A stretch of DNA of 64,000 bases from Spirosoma sp. KUDC1026 (GTDB lineage: Bacteria; Bacteroidota; Bacteroidia; Cytophagales; Spirosomataceae), in NCBI RefSeq assembly GCF_013375035.1, contig NZ_CP056032.1, forward strand, positions 5,640,001 through 5,704,000, read 5' to 3'. This document shows positions 45,304-54,398 of the stretch, one piece after another. The translations under genes were made by a program, and so were the position numbers. Under the pieces are notes generated by a model. It did no database searches and was not told the DNA's origin. It was given only the letters and a program-made list of their open reading frames with translations. Each line of letters begins with the position of its first letter. Position 1 is the first letter of the stretch.

Positions 45304-46809
45304 ATGAAACTAGCTTCTACCTTGCTTCTGCTGGCGTCAATTCCAGCCTCTGTAAGCATAGCCCAGCCCCGACCTAAAGCCTCGACATCACTCCCCGAAT
45401 ATACCATCAGCCGCGCTGAGGTTGAAGCACACACGTACTTTCTGGCCTCCGATGAACTGATGGGCCGTCGGACCGGTGAAGCGGGTAACCGCGTGGCGGC
45501 CCGGTATATTGCCGAGCAGTTCCGGCTCTATGGCCTCAAGACACCACCGGGCCAGGAAGGCTATTTACAGACAATTCCTTTTGAAAAAATCAGAGCGGCC
45601 AGTTCAGCTACGCTGCTGATTGGGAACGATACACTGAAACTGGGAAAAGAGCTGGTCGTTATGGCCGGTAACCCCACCAACGTAACGGGCGAAGTAGTAT
45701 ATGTTGGCTACGGCCTGACCGACGGCGAAGACGGCTACAAAGGCCGCGACCTGAAAGGACGTATTGTCGTGGCGCAGGGCGGCTCGCCCGACGCAAAAAG
45801 CCCGCGCGAGATCTTTTCAGCGGCCGAGGCCAAACGTAAATTGGCTGCGGAGAAAGGCGTAGCCGCTCTTATCGAACTCTACAGCGAGTCGATTCCCTGG
45901 GGATTTGTCAATCAGTATTTCAACCGCGAGCAGATTACGTCTGCTATGCCCGCCGGTCCAAATGCGCCCGCTCACCTCTGGATCAACAACGCCAACAATA
46001 AATACAAGCAATTGAAAGAATCCGGCCAGACCGTTACGTTACGTACGTCGGGCCGCGAGCGGGCTGCCGCTCCTTCGGCCAATGTTGCAGGTATCATCGA
46101 AGGTACCGACCCAAAACTCAAGAACGAGTACATTATTCTGTCGGCCCACTACGATCACGTTGGCGTGGGCAAACAGGGCGGTAGTGCTTACGAACCCAGT
46201 GATAGTATTTTCAACGGGGCACGGGACAATGCCTTCGGTACGGTTGCGATTCTGGAATCGGCTAAAGTTCTGGCCCAGCAACGCCCTAAACGGTCGGTAC
46301 TGGTTGTGGCGCTGACGGGCGAAGAAGTTGGCTTGCTGGGTAGTCGCTACTACGCGGAACATCCGCTGGTGCCGCTAAAACAAACGATTTTCGATCTGAA
46401 TACCGATGGGGCGGGTTATAACGACACGACGATTGTCTCAGTAATCGGGCTGGAGCGGACCGGTGCCAAAGCCGAAATTGAAGCAGGGGCTAAAACTTTT
46501 GGCCTGAGTGTTTTCGCAGAACCCGCGCCCGAACAGGGCCTGTTTGACCGGTCGGACAACGTAGCGTTTGCGGCAAAGGGCATTCCGGCACCAACGTTCT
46601 CGCCAGGGTTCAAAGCTTTTGATGATGCGATTGGCAAGTATTACCACCAAGCCATTGACAACCCTGAATCGCTGAATTACAATTACGTGCAACGCTTCTG
46701 CCAGGCGTTCGCGCATACCGCCCGTCTGATTGCCAACCGGGCCAATCGGCCGCAATGGATAGCCGGCGATAAGTATGAAGCCGCCGGGAAAGCGCTCTAC
46801 GGTCAATAA
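45304..46809 (+). CDS. Secreted M28-family zinc peptidase
   Basis: 501 aa. Signal peptide MKLASTLLLLASIPASVSIAQ. A protease-associated domain insert lies at about 120-260. The di-zinc ligands of M28 are in order: H in SAHYDHVGVG (near 282), D in GARDNAFG (near 308), the EE pair in TGEEVGLLGS (near 340), D in NTDGAG (near 367) and H in KYYHQAID (near 448). It should be an exported aminopeptidase. A hairpin follows the stop. Confidence 0.93.
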   Translation: MKLASTLLLLASIPASVSIAQPRPKASTSLPEYTISRAEVEAHTYFLASDELMGRRTGEAGNRVAARYIAEQFRLYGLKTPPGQEGYLQTIPFEKIRAASSATLLIGNDTLKLGKELVVMAGNPTNVTGEVVYVGYGLTDGEDGYKGRDLKGRIVVAQGGSPDAKSPREIFSAAEAKRKLAAEKGVAALIELYSESIPWGFVNQYFNREQITSAMPAGPNAPAHLWINNANNKYKQLKESGQTVTLRTSGRERAAAPSANVAGIIEGTDPKLKNEYIILSAHYDHVGVGKQGGSAYEPSDSIFNGARDNAFGTVAILESAKVLAQQRPKRSVLVVALTGEEVGLLGSRYYAEHPLVPLKQTIFDLNTDGAGYNDTTIVSVIGLERTGAKAEIEAGAKTFGLSVFAEPAPEQGLFDRSDNVAFAAKGIPAPTFSPGFKAFDDAIGKYYHQAIDNPESLNYNYVQRFCQAFAHTARLIANRANRPQWIAGDKYEAAGKALYGQ

Positions 46810-46816
46810 ACCATTC

Positions 46817-46856
46817 GTCCGGTTATCAGTCCGCTCAGGCAGGCTGATAACCGGAC
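46817..46856. terminator. Hairpin after the M28 peptidase gene
   Basis: A perfect 13-bp stem, GTCCGGTTATCAG, with a 14-nt loop, 8 bp after the stop. There is no T-run, so it may be a stabiliser rather than a strong terminator. Confidence 0.6.
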
Positions 46857-46927
46857 AATCAAGTTAAATTATCCGGGGAAAACTAATCGTTCATCCCCTA
46901 CGTTTATTAACTAACAAAGATTCTGTT

Positions 46928-47158
46928 ATGCTGCTCAAATATCTGTTCATCATCACGCTTATCATCCTGTTTGTACCACCCGTTCGCCGGTTTGTATTTT
47001 ACCTGCTCGTTGGGCGGCAGCTGGTCAATGAACAGAAGCAGCAGAACATTAAGAACCAGCGCCGGGAAGGCGACATTCGGGTCGATCGTCAGCCAGGCAA
47101 GAACAACGGCCAGCGCCAGTCAGACGGCGAGTATGTCGATTACGAAGAAGTCAAATAG
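46928..47158 (+). CDS. DUF4834 family small membrane protein
   Basis: 76 aa. One membrane helix (YLFIITLIILFVPPVRRFVF) is followed by a polar, basic/acidic tail (VNEQKQQNIKNQRREGDIRV). This matches DUF4834, a Bacteroidota family without known function. Start ATG 46928 has a short A-rich upstream region, typical for this phylum. Confidence 0.82.
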   Translation: MLLKYLFIITLIILFVPPVRRFVFYLLVGRQLVNEQKQQNIKNQRREGDIRVDRQPGKNNGQRQSDGEYVDYEEVK

Positions 47159-47159
47159 A

Positions 47160-47549
47160 TCAGAATTCGTCTTTGTATTTCACCGCTACGCCAGTCATTA
47201 CGTAGCCATTCTCCGTCACGGACGTAAAGTAGGTATATTTTACCTCGACCAGTGCGTCGGCACCGAGTCGGTCAGCCTGAGTAGCCAATCGGCTCAGGAG
47301 TAACTGTTTCTGTTCAACGTTATTTCCCCGACTCAGCATCATTCCGTTTTTTGACTGCCGATCGGCCAGCGGTATTTCCTGCCGCATCTGCAATTCCTGC
47401 AGGGGCAGATAAGGGCGCGTCGGGCGATCGTCGCCGTAGAAAACGTCGACCGCATACTTTCCCCATTTCTTGCTGTTCAGGGGAATTGCCGATTGAAAGC
47501 AGCTCGTCAGCGTACTTACCAAGAGTAAATAAAGGCCGGCTTTTCTCAT
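47160..47549 (-). CDS. Small lipoprotein, function unknown
   Basis: 129 aa. Lipobox TLTSC makes Cys17 the lipid site. The C-terminal half (GADALVEVKYTYFTSVTENG) resembles YbjQ/DUF4156-like folds that handle heavy metals or bind small ligands, but this is weak. The stop is 1 bp from the DUF4834 stop (convergent). Downstream of purN on the same strand. Confidence 0.7.
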   Translation of the reverse strand: MRKAGLYLLLVSTLTSCFQSAIPLNSKKWGKYAVDVFYGDDRPTRPYLPLQELQMRQEIPLADRQSKNGMMLSRGNNVEQKQLLLSRLATQADRLGADALVEVKYTYFTSVTENGYVMTGVAVKYKDEF

Positions 47550-47563
47550 TCTGTTCGTCTATT

Positions 47564-48187
47564 TTAAGCCAGCAGTTCAGCAACCACGCGCGGGTAGTGC
47601 TCGTGTTCCAGCACCTGAACGTTCCGTGCTACGTCCTCCGGCGAGTCGGTTGGGGCCACGGCGCAACTGGCCTGAAAAATAATCTGCCCCTCGTCGTAGT
47701 GCTCGTTGACGTAATGGATGGTGATTCCTGACTCTGTTTCGCCAGCCGCCACGACAGCCTCGTGCACAAAATGGCCGTACATTCCTTTTCCACCAAATTT
47801 GGGTAGCAAGGCCGGGTGAATGTTGACAATTTTATTCGGAAATGCCTGCACCAGCCCAGCAGGCATAAGCCACATGAATCCCGCTAATACGATCAAATCT
47901 ATTTCCTGATCCCGCAGAAGCTGCGTAATCCGCTCCGTTTCGTAAAATGTTTTCCGGTCGAACAGGATGACCGGTACGTGCTGCCCGGCGTTAAAACCAC
48001 GACGCGCCCGGTCGATCACCCCGGCTTTGGGGTTGTTCGATAGAACGAACGATATCGTGATTTCGGACTGATTGGCCAGATACGCAGCAATTTTTTCGGC
48101 GTTACTACCGGAGCCAGAAGCAAACAGAGCAATTCGTTTCACAGATAATTCGGGAGTCGTGTAAGCAGGACAAGCAGCTAATTCCAA
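47564..48187 (-). CDS. purN: Phosphoribosylglycinamide formyltransferase
   Basis: 207 aa from ATG 48187; a GTG at 48142 (VKRIALFASGSGSN) would give a more usual N-terminus of 192 aa. The formyl-transferase motifs are GSGSNAEKI at the start, LAGFMWLM, and the catalytic HPALLPKFGG with the later ETESGITIHYVNEHYDEG (His and Asp). It adds formyl-THF carbon to GAR in purine synthesis. Confidence 0.95.
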   Translation of the reverse strand: MELAACPAYTTPELSVKRIALFASGSGSNAEKIAAYLANQSEITISFVLSNNPKAGVIDRARRGFNAGQHVPVILFDRKTFYETERITQLLRDQEIDLIVLAGFMWLMPAGLVQAFPNKIVNIHPALLPKFGGKGMYGHFVHEAVVAAGETESGITIHYVNEHYDEGQIIFQASCAVAPTDSPEDVARNVQVLEHEHYPRVVAELLA

Positions 48188-48241
48188 CGATTATACGAAT
48201 CAGCCCCATTTGTCTATTCGGGCGAAATTACAACTTTTACC

Positions 48242-48249
48242 TATTTTTG
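48242..48249 (+). promoter_or_regulatory. -7 box of the ABC ATPase gene
   Basis: TATTTTTG is a perfect TAnnTTTG, 20 bp before the ATG at 48270. The -33 TTTG is too far (29 nt) to count. Confidence 0.5.
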
Positions 48250-48269
48250 TGGGTACCTGACCGAATCCG

Positions 48270-48896
48270 ATGCTGTCAACTCACCAACTTACGTTTGCGT
48301 ACGGCCCTGCCAAACAGTTCGCTTTTCCTGATGTTCACTGCGCCAATCGCGAAGCGCTGCTGATTCTGGGCCGGTCGGGAACGGGCAAAACAACCTTCCT
48401 GCATCTACTCGCCTTGTTGCTGAAGCCAAAGAGCGGTTCCGTCACTATAAACCAGACCGATCTAACACAGCTCAGCGCGGCCGAAACGGCTGCCTTCCGG
48501 GCCAAGCACGTAGGCATCGTTTACCAGAAACCTCATTTCGTCAGTTCGTTGTCCGTCATGGATAATTTACTGATGGCCAATTACCTGGCGAACAAACCTC
48601 AGGACCGGGATCGGGCGCGCAGTCTGGCCCAGCAACTGGGTTTTGGCGATCACCTCGATAAGCGAACGCACCAGCTCAGCCAGGGCGAGCAACAGCGGGT
48701 TAGCATTGCCCGTTCGGTGATGAACCAGCCGGATCTGATTCTGGCCGACGAACCTACGTCCAGCCTCGACGATGAAAATACAGATCGGGTTATTAAACTG
48801 CTTACCGAACAATCTGAGCAGATCGGCGCCAGCCTGGTGGTAGTAACGCACGACCAGCGCCTGAAAGACGTTTTCCCGAATCGCGTCAATCTCTAA
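48270..48896 (+). CDS. ABC transporter ATP-binding protein (LolD/FtsE-like), orphan
   Basis: 208 aa, a single nucleotide-binding domain. Walker [11 protein letters not shown]-loop [17 protein letters not shown], signature [14 protein letters not shown] and Walker [18 protein letters not shown] with the H-loop VVTHDQR are complete. It resembles the MacB/LolD/FtsE branch that powers envelope processes. No permease gene is adjacent, so the partner must be elsewhere. Next gene, 9 bp downstream, is a cyclophilin. Confidence 0.9.
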   Translation: MLSTHQLTFAYGPAKQFAFPDVHCANREALLILGRSGTGKTTFLHLLALLLKPKSGSVTINQTDLTQLSAAETAAFRAKHVGIVYQKPHFVSSLSVMDNLLMANYLANKPQDRDRARSLAQQLGFGDHLDKRTHQLSQGEQQRVSIARSVMNQPDLILADEPTSSLDDENTDRVIKLLTEQSEQIGASLVVVTHDQRLKDVFPNRVNL

Positions 48897-48905
48897 TCGG
48901 CTCCT

Positions 48906-49610
48906 ATGAAACAGCTTATTTATTTTCTCCTGTTGGTTCCGGTGTTATCACTAGCCCAGAATCGCAAAAAGAAAGATTACCTCGTTACGCTCCAGACCGA
49001 CTACGGCCCCGTGCACCTGGTACTATACGACCAGACGCCCAAGCATAAAGAAAACTTTATCAAGCTCGTGAACGATAAGTTTTACGACGGGCTATTGTTT
49101 CACCGGATCATCTCTGCCTTTATGATCCAGGGGGGTGATCCCAAATCCAGACAGGTAAAAGCCGGTGAACCACTCGGCAGTGGCGACATTGGCTATCGCA
49201 TCCCGGCGGAATTCGTACCGACGCTTTTTCACAAAAAAGGGGCTTTAGCGGCTGCCCGTGATAATAATCCGGAGAAAGCTTCCAGTGGTTGTCAATTCTA
49301 CATCGTACAGGGCAAAACCTGGGATGATGAAGGACTACAGAAGCAGGTCGATCGTATTCAGAGCCTGAAAGGGCATGTGCCGACCCTGGAGCAGAAACAA
49401 GTCTACCAAACCCTCGGCGGAACGCCCCACCTCGACGGTAACTACACCGTTTTTGGCGAGGTTATTGACGGACTGGCCATTGTGGATAGCATTGCCAAAC
49501 AACCCCGCGACGCGCAGGATCGTCCCAAGAAAGACATTCACATGAGCATGACGGGTGACTGGGTTAAGAAAAAGAAAATTACCAAACAGTTCGGCTATCG
49601 GTATCAATAG
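48906..49610 (+). CDS. Peptidyl-prolyl isomerase, cyclophilin type, exported
   Basis: 234 aa. Signal peptide MKQLIYFLLLVPVLSLAQ. The cyclophilin core has FHRIISAFMIQGGDPKSR, AAARDNNPEKASSGCQFYIV and YTVFGEVIDGLAIVD. An insert between these (about 135-170) is longer than usual. It should speed proline isomerisation in the periplasm. It follows the ABC gene closely and precedes an RmlD-like gene. Confidence 0.92.
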   Translation: MKQLIYFLLLVPVLSLAQNRKKKDYLVTLQTDYGPVHLVLYDQTPKHKENFIKLVNDKFYDGLLFHRIISAFMIQGGDPKSRQVKAGEPLGSGDIGYRIPAEFVPTLFHKKGALAAARDNNPEKASSGCQFYIVQGKTWDDEGLQKQVDRIQSLKGHVPTLEQKQVYQTLGGTPHLDGNYTVFGEVIDGLAIVDSIAKQPRDAQDRPKKDIHMSMTGDWVKKKKITKQFGYRYQ

Positions 49611-49630
49611 CTCGTTCACAACCAGATCGT

Positions 49631-50542
49631 ATGAAAAAACGAATTCTTCTCACCGGCTCGAACGGGCTTCTGGGTCAGAAATTAGTTGACTTGCTCATTC
49701 AGCAGGAAGGCATCGAACTTACGGCTACCGCCCGGGGCGACAACCGTCTTCCCTACTCAGACGGTTATACGTACCGGTCGATGGACATTACGGATCGGCA
49801 GCAGGTCCTGGATGTTATCAGCGACGTACGGCCGGATGCAGTTATCCACACGGCCGCTATGACTGACGTGGATAAGTGTGAATTACAGAAAGATGCCTGC
49901 TGGGCGCAGAACGTTCAGGCGGTGGAATACCTGGTTGAAGCCTGTGGGAACACAGACGCATTCCTGCTGCACGTATCGACCGACTTCATTTTCGATGGTA
50001 CGGCTGGCCCTTACGACGAAACGGCAGAAGGTAATCCAATCAGTTTTTACGGCTGGAGCAAGTACGCAGCCGAGAAAGTAGTCATTCATTCGAACCTCCG
50101 CTGGGCCATTGCCCGTACGGTACTGGTGTATGGCATTGCCCACGATATGAGCCGCAGCAACATCATCCTGTGGGTGAAGAAATCGCTGGAGGACGGCAAG
50201 AATATCAAAGTCGTTACGGATCAGTGGCGGAGCCCAACACTGGCCGAAGATCTGGCTATGGGTTGCTACCTGATTGCTGACAAAGAAGCCAAAGGTATCT
50301 TTAATATCTCGGGCAAAGAAGTTCTGACGCCCTACGACATGGCGATTAAAACCGCCGATTATTTTGGACTGGACAAGTCGCTAATCGCGCAGGCCGACGC
50401 ATCGACGTTCACGCAGACCGCCCGTCGTCCACCCCGTACCGGTTTCACTCTGGACAAGTCGCAGCGTGAACTGGGCTACAACCCACATACCTTCGAAGCA
50501 GGAATCGCCGTACTGGCTGGCCAGTTGCAGCAACCCGCATGA
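49631..50542 (+). CDS. RmlD-like SDR (dTDP-4-dehydrorhamnose reductase family)
   Basis: 303 aa. The N-terminal NAD(P) motif is LLTGSNGLLGQKLVDLL. HTAAMTDVDKCELQKD and the active Tyr/Lys in YGWSKYAAEK follow. The family reduces 4-keto-deoxy sugars, but rml operon partners are absent, so the substrate is uncertain. The 3' end overlaps the DUF167 gene by 4 bp. Confidence 0.85.
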   Translation: MKKRILLTGSNGLLGQKLVDLLIQQEGIELTATARGDNRLPYSDGYTYRSMDITDRQQVLDVISDVRPDAVIHTAAMTDVDKCELQKDACWAQNVQAVEYLVEACGNTDAFLLHVSTDFIFDGTAGPYDETAEGNPISFYGWSKYAAEKVVIHSNLRWAIARTVLVYGIAHDMSRSNIILWVKKSLEDGKNIKVVTDQWRSPTLAEDLAMGCYLIADKEAKGIFNISGKEVLTPYDMAIKTADYFGLDKSLIAQADASTFTQTARRPPRTGFTLDKSQRELGYNPHTFEAGIAVLAGQLQQPA

Positions 50543-50805
50543 TATTGTCCATAAAAGTGAAGCCCGGCAGCAAAGTAGATCAAATTTTCTACGATGCTGC
50601 CGGGCTTCTGACTGTTAAAATAAAAGCGCCCGCTCAGGAAGGCAAAGCAAATGCCTATCTAATTGATTTTCTGGCCAAACGGCTGGGCGTCGCCAAAGCG
50701 AACGTAACGGTTGTGGCGGGTTTCACAAGTCCACACAAGCGTATCGAACTGAACGTAACATCAGAAGTCTTCGAGCGTTTTCTGTCAACTATTAATCGAA
50801 CATAA
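50539..50805 (+). CDS. DUF167 (YggU-like) protein
   Basis: 88 aa: ILSIKVKPGSKVDQIFYDAA, LTVKIKAPAQEGKANAYLID and LAKRLGVAKANVTVVAGFTS are the family signatures. Function unknown. It is translationally coupled (ATGA overlap) to the RmlD-like gene and ends at a terminator. Confidence 0.92.
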   Translation: MILSIKVKPGSKVDQIFYDAAGLLTVKIKAPAQEGKANAYLIDFLAKRLGVAKANVTVVAGFTSPHKRIELNVTSEVFERFLSTINRT

Positions 50806-50835
50806 AAAACCCCTGAGAGTCATTCCAGGGGTTTT
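50806..50835. terminator. Bidirectional terminator between DUF167 and DPM-like genes
   Basis: AAAACCCCTG and CAGGGGTTTT flank a 10-nt loop between convergent genes. Confidence 0.82.
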
Positions 50836-50851
50836 GTTAGATTTCTCTTTC

Positions 50852-51652
50852 CTAGACAGCCTCTACAGGCTCTTCATTTTTGACGGCGGCTTCCCGGCGT
50901 GGAATATAGTGTCGGAAGAAGCTGCTGATTTTCATTTGCAGTACGCCGAAAACAGCTTCCTTGAAGATTTTAGACGACATTTTCGACACACCCCTGGTCC
51001 GGTCGGTAAAGATGATCGGGACTTCACTGATGCGGAAACCGTATTTCCAACAGGTAAACTTCATCTCGATCTGGAAAGCGTAGCCCACGAACTTGATCGG
51101 ATTGTGCAGAATCACTTCCAGCACCTCGGCCCGGTAGCAGACAAAGCCCGCCGTGGGGTCCATTACCGGCATGCCCGTTACGAAGCGAACATACACCCCG
51201 GCGAAATATGACATTAACACCCGCCCCATTGGCCAGTTCACTACGTTGACCCCCCGGATGTAGCGCGACCCAACCGCAATGTCAGCCCGTTCGGGTCCGG
51301 CATCGGCGCAGGCATGGTAAAGCTTGATAAGGTCATCCGGATTATGCGAGAAGTCAGCATCCATCTCGAACAGGTATTGATACCCGCGCGACAGTGCCCA
51401 TTTGAAGCCATCAATGTAGGCTGTGCCCAGGCCCAGCTTACCCCGCCGTTCGAGCAGATGCAGCCGGTTTATAGTTCCGTTCGCCGGGTACTCTTCTTGG
51501 AGCTCCCGAACCCGCCGGGCAGTCCCGTCCGGTGACCCATCATCAACGATCAGTACGTCGAACGGCTCCACAAGACTAAATACCTTGCGGATGATTGCTT
51601 CAATATTTTCAATCTCGTTGTATGTCGGAATAACGACCAGGCGCTCTTTCAC
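50852..51652 (-). CDS. Polyprenol-phosphate mannosyltransferase-like glycosyltransferase (GT2)
   Basis: 266 aa, single catalytic domain without the C-terminal membrane domain. VIPTYNEIENIEAIIRKVF at the start, LIVDDGSPDGTARRV, the metal-binding FEMDADFSHNPDDL and GSRYIRGVNVVNWP are typical of DPM1-like enzymes. It would charge polyprenyl phosphate with a hexose for membrane glycosylation. It is followed upstream by hemG, not obviously related. Confidence 0.9.
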   Translation of the reverse strand: MKERLVVIPTYNEIENIEAIIRKVFSLVEPFDVLIVDDGSPDGTARRVRELQEEYPANGTINRLHLLERRGKLGLGTAYIDGFKWALSRGYQYLFEMDADFSHNPDDLIKLYHACADAGPERADIAVGSRYIRGVNVVNWPMGRVLMSYFAGVYVRFVTGMPVMDPTAGFVCYRAEVLEVILHNPIKFVGYAFQIEMKFTCWKYGFRISEVPIIFTDRTRGVSKMSSKIFKEAVFGVLQMKISSFFRHYIPRREAAVKNEEPVEAV

Positions 51653-51724
51653 AGGCTTTCCGGTAAGTTAGTGAGGTAGTATCTGTACAACAGGGAAGCC
51701 CTACGTTTTTGTACAAATTAAACA

Positions 51725-53071
51725 TTAAAAATTGTTAATCACAGATTCGCCCGCCAGTTCAGCCGCCAGCTTTATCGCTTTGCCGATGCAGTCGGACAGC
51801 GATATTCCGCCGTACCAGTTGGCACAAACGAACAGGTCATCTTCTTCGGCACGCTTCACCCAGGGCTTCACGGCTACGATCTGCGCGTCATATTGTGGAA
51901 TTGCCCGCTCCCAGCGCGTAATCGTTCTGAAAACAGGCGTCGACGTACGGACGCCAAAGCCTTCTTCCAACTCGTTCTGTACACCCTGCTCGATCTGTTC
52001 GTCAGACAAGCGGGCGTTCGCTGGATTCTGCTGTCCACCCACAAAAGTTGTGATCAGCACTTCGTCGTCAGCGCAACGTCCCTCGAATACGGAACTGCTC
52101 CAGATATGACCGGCAGCAAACCGACCTTCCACCTTTGGGTTGAGCCCACCGAAGCCGTTGAGCGGATGGGTTACGTCGGCCCGTTTGAACACGGAGTGGA
52201 CCGCTGTCATGGGTGGATACGCAATTTGACTCAAGGCCGTGGCAAAACTATCGTTATAACCAGCCACAAGCCGGGCCGCGGCATCGGTTCCGACGGCCAA
52301 CACGAGTCGATCGACCGTTACGGTCCCAGACTTGCTGTCGACCTGCCAGCCGGAGGGCGTGTGAGCAATCTGACGAACAGGATCGTTCAGCGACAATTTG
52401 TTCAGCCGGTTGGCCAGCGCCAGCGGCAGCGCCTGCATTCCCTCCCGGAAGCTAAACGATTGTTTGCGGGCGCCCCCCTGCTGTTTCATGAAGCCACGCA
52501 GTACGGAACCGTATTCTTTCTCGAATGCCAGCAGACTTGGGAAGGTCTCCGATACCAGCAGCCGTTCCGGATCACCAGCATAAATTCCGGCGACGAAAGG
52601 CCCCAGTGCATACTCGACAAGCTCCGACGAGAAGCGACGCCGGAAAAACTGGCCCAGCGTTTCGCCGGGAGGAGATAATGTTTTATTGTTACGCTCCCGC
52701 CAGATGGCGAGTTTGGTTTTCCAACTAAAGAAATTCCCGAAAAGCAGCGACAGCGGTCCCGAGGGCAAAGTGCGGTACTGGCCACTCCGGAATATGTAGC
52801 GCGCCTTACTGACCGGTTTGCTGAACGTCAGCTCAGGCGTCAGACCCAACTCGTCCAACCAGTTCAGCAACGCATCGTCACCCAGGAGAGAGTTAGGCCC
52901 TAATTCCCGCAGGTACGCTCGACCCGCTTCTTGTCCTTTCTCCCGGCTCGACCGGATGTACCCACCCGGCTGATCGGACGCTTCCCAAAGATGGTAGTCA
53001 ATACCAAGCTTCTCCAGCTCGTAGGCCAGTGTCAGCCCTGAAATCCCGGCGCCAATGATCCCGATGCTCAT
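51725..53071 (-). CDS. hemG: Protoporphyrinogen oxidase (HemY type)
   Basis: 448 aa. The FAD-binding motif GAGISGLTLAYELEKLG with the acidic end of strand 2 (LWEASDQPGG) begins the chain. Conserved GPNSLLGDDALLNWLDELGL and the C-terminal FVCANWYGGISLSDCIG match the oxygen-dependent enzyme. It makes protoporphyrin IX for heme. The start overlaps the stop of the DUF4296 gene by 4 bp. The gene symbol in this lineage is written hemG or hemY. Confidence 0.93.
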   Translation of the reverse strand: MSIGIIGAGISGLTLAYELEKLGIDYHLWEASDQPGGYIRSSREKGQEAGRAYLRELGPNSLLGDDALLNWLDELGLTPELTFSKPVSKARYIFRSGQYRTLPSGPLSLLFGNFFSWKTKLAIWRERNNKTLSPPGETLGQFFRRRFSSELVEYALGPFVAGIYAGDPERLLVSETFPSLLAFEKEYGSVLRGFMKQQGGARKQSFSFREGMQALPLALANRLNKLSLNDPVRQIAHTPSGWQVDSKSGTVTVDRLVLAVGTDAAARLVAGYNDSFATALSQIAYPPMTAVHSVFKRADVTHPLNGFGGLNPKVEGRFAAGHIWSSSVFEGRCADDEVLITTFVGGQQNPANARLSDEQIEQGVQNELEEGFGVRTSTPVFRTITRWERAIPQYDAQIVAVKPWVKRAEEDDLFVCANWYGGISLSDCIGKAIKLAAELAGESVINNF

Positions 53072-53448
53072 AACTTAGTAGGTTTTTTAGCCACGTCCAG
53101 CTTTTTTTGCAGCCTCCCGGTAATCTCTTTGTAAACAGCCTCCATTTCGCGGGGGTGGGTTGAGTAGTACCGATAGCTGGCGTTATAGCGGGCCGTGTCG
53201 AGCTTATATTTTTTGAAAATTTGCTTCTCCAGTCGGTTATACACGATGTTGGACGAATCTACGGACCGAAGGCCCATCTGCCCAACCCGCGCTTCGGCCA
53301 GGTGAATATCGGTCAGGATGCTGACCATTGTCTCTTCGGGCAGCAAATTGTCGGGTTTGGTATCGTCGACGGCGGAACAGGCCTGCATCAGCCACGCGCC
53401 CAGCAGCACAGACAATGATAAGCCGGAATTGAATACGTGTCGAAGCAT
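53068..53448 (-). CDS. DUF4296 lipoprotein
   Basis: 126 aa. A lipobox (WLMQACSAV) marks Cys24 as the lipid anchor. The DUF4296 core reads MVSILTDIHLAEARVG and the ARYNASYRYYSTHPREMEAV region. The family is specific to Bacteroidota and of unknown function. It overlaps hemG by 4 bp, so they are co-transcribed. Confidence 0.85.
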   Translation of the reverse strand: MLRHVFNSGLSLSVLLGAWLMQACSAVDDTKPDNLLPEETMVSILTDIHLAEARVGQMGLRSVDSSNIVYNRLEKQIFKKYKLDTARYNASYRYYSTHPREMEAVYKEITGRLQKKLDVAKKPTKL

Positions 53449-53531
53449 AGGTTTATATCGTAATTTTGTAAGCTGCTCCCGCCCGGCAAAGTTCGGGATT
53501 GGTTGTTAAAAAAGTATAACGCCACCTGCTA

Positions 53532-54398
53532 ATGGATGAGTTCTTGGCCCGGATCCGCAATTTTGATATTCGCATCCGTAAAGCGGTAAATTCGCAGATG
53601 CGCGGCAGCTTCCGGTCCGTTTTTAAGGGAACGGGGCTCGAGTTCAGCGATTTGCGGACGTATCAGTACGGCGACGACGTTCGGGTGATCGACTGGAACG
53701 TATCGTCCAAGGGTCATGGTACGTTCGTGAAGGTGTTCCGCGAGGAAAAAGACCAGACCGTTTTTTTTGTGGTCGACGTGAGTGCCTCCCAGCAGGTGGG
53801 TCCACGCCAGCGGAACAAGCTGGATGCCACCAAAGAGATCTGTGGCGTTCTTGCGCTGTCGGCCATCCGCGAAGCCAGCCACGTCGGACTCTATTGTTTT
53901 TCCGACCGGAAGGAGCAGTACATCAAACCGGCAAACGGGATGAAAACCGGCTATCAGCTCATTACGAGTCTGTATAAGTCACAGCCGGAGTCGAGCCGGA
54001 CGAATATCTCGGATGCCCTCCTGTTTACACTCAACAGCCTGAAACGACGTAGTGTCGTTTTTCTGATTTCTGATTTTATCGATCAGAATTACGACCACAA
54101 CCTGAAGGCGCTGGCGAAAAAGCACGATCTCGTCGTTATTCACCTGTTCGATCAGCGGGAAGTTCACCTGCCCCGGCTGGGGATTGTGCCGGTACACGAT
54201 ACCGAAACCGGCCGTACGGTATGGATAAATACGTCTTCAGCGCAGTTTCGGCAAGGGTTACGTAACTCATTTCAGCAGAATCAGATCCGGCTCGAGCGGT
54301 TGTGCAAACAGTATAACGCCAACTATCTTGCCATTAACTCGCAGGAAGATTTTGTCCCTAAACTCGTTGATCTGTTCCGGGTAAGAAGATACCAATGA
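53532..54398 (+). CDS. DUF58 domain protein (first gene of the Bat-type set)
   Basis: 288 aa. The signature GLEFSDLRTYQYGDDVRVID precedes a von Willebrand-like fold (FVVDVSASQQVGPRQRNKLD). DUF58 proteins are usually encoded next to a MoxR AAA ATPase; none is present here or upstream. Overlaps the next gene by 4 bp, so it forms one operon with the BatD-like and BatA genes. Confidence 0.88.
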   Translation: MDEFLARIRNFDIRIRKAVNSQMRGSFRSVFKGTGLEFSDLRTYQYGDDVRVIDWNVSSKGHGTFVKVFREEKDQTVFFVVDVSASQQVGPRQRNKLDATKEICGVLALSAIREASHVGLYCFSDRKEQYIKPANGMKTGYQLITSLYKSQPESSRTNISDALLFTLNSLKRRSVVFLISDFIDQNYDHNLKALAKKHDLVVIHLFDQREVHLPRLGIVPVHDTETGRTVWINTSSAQFRQGLRNSFQQNQIRLERLCKQYNANYLAINSQEDFVPKLVDLFRVRRYQ

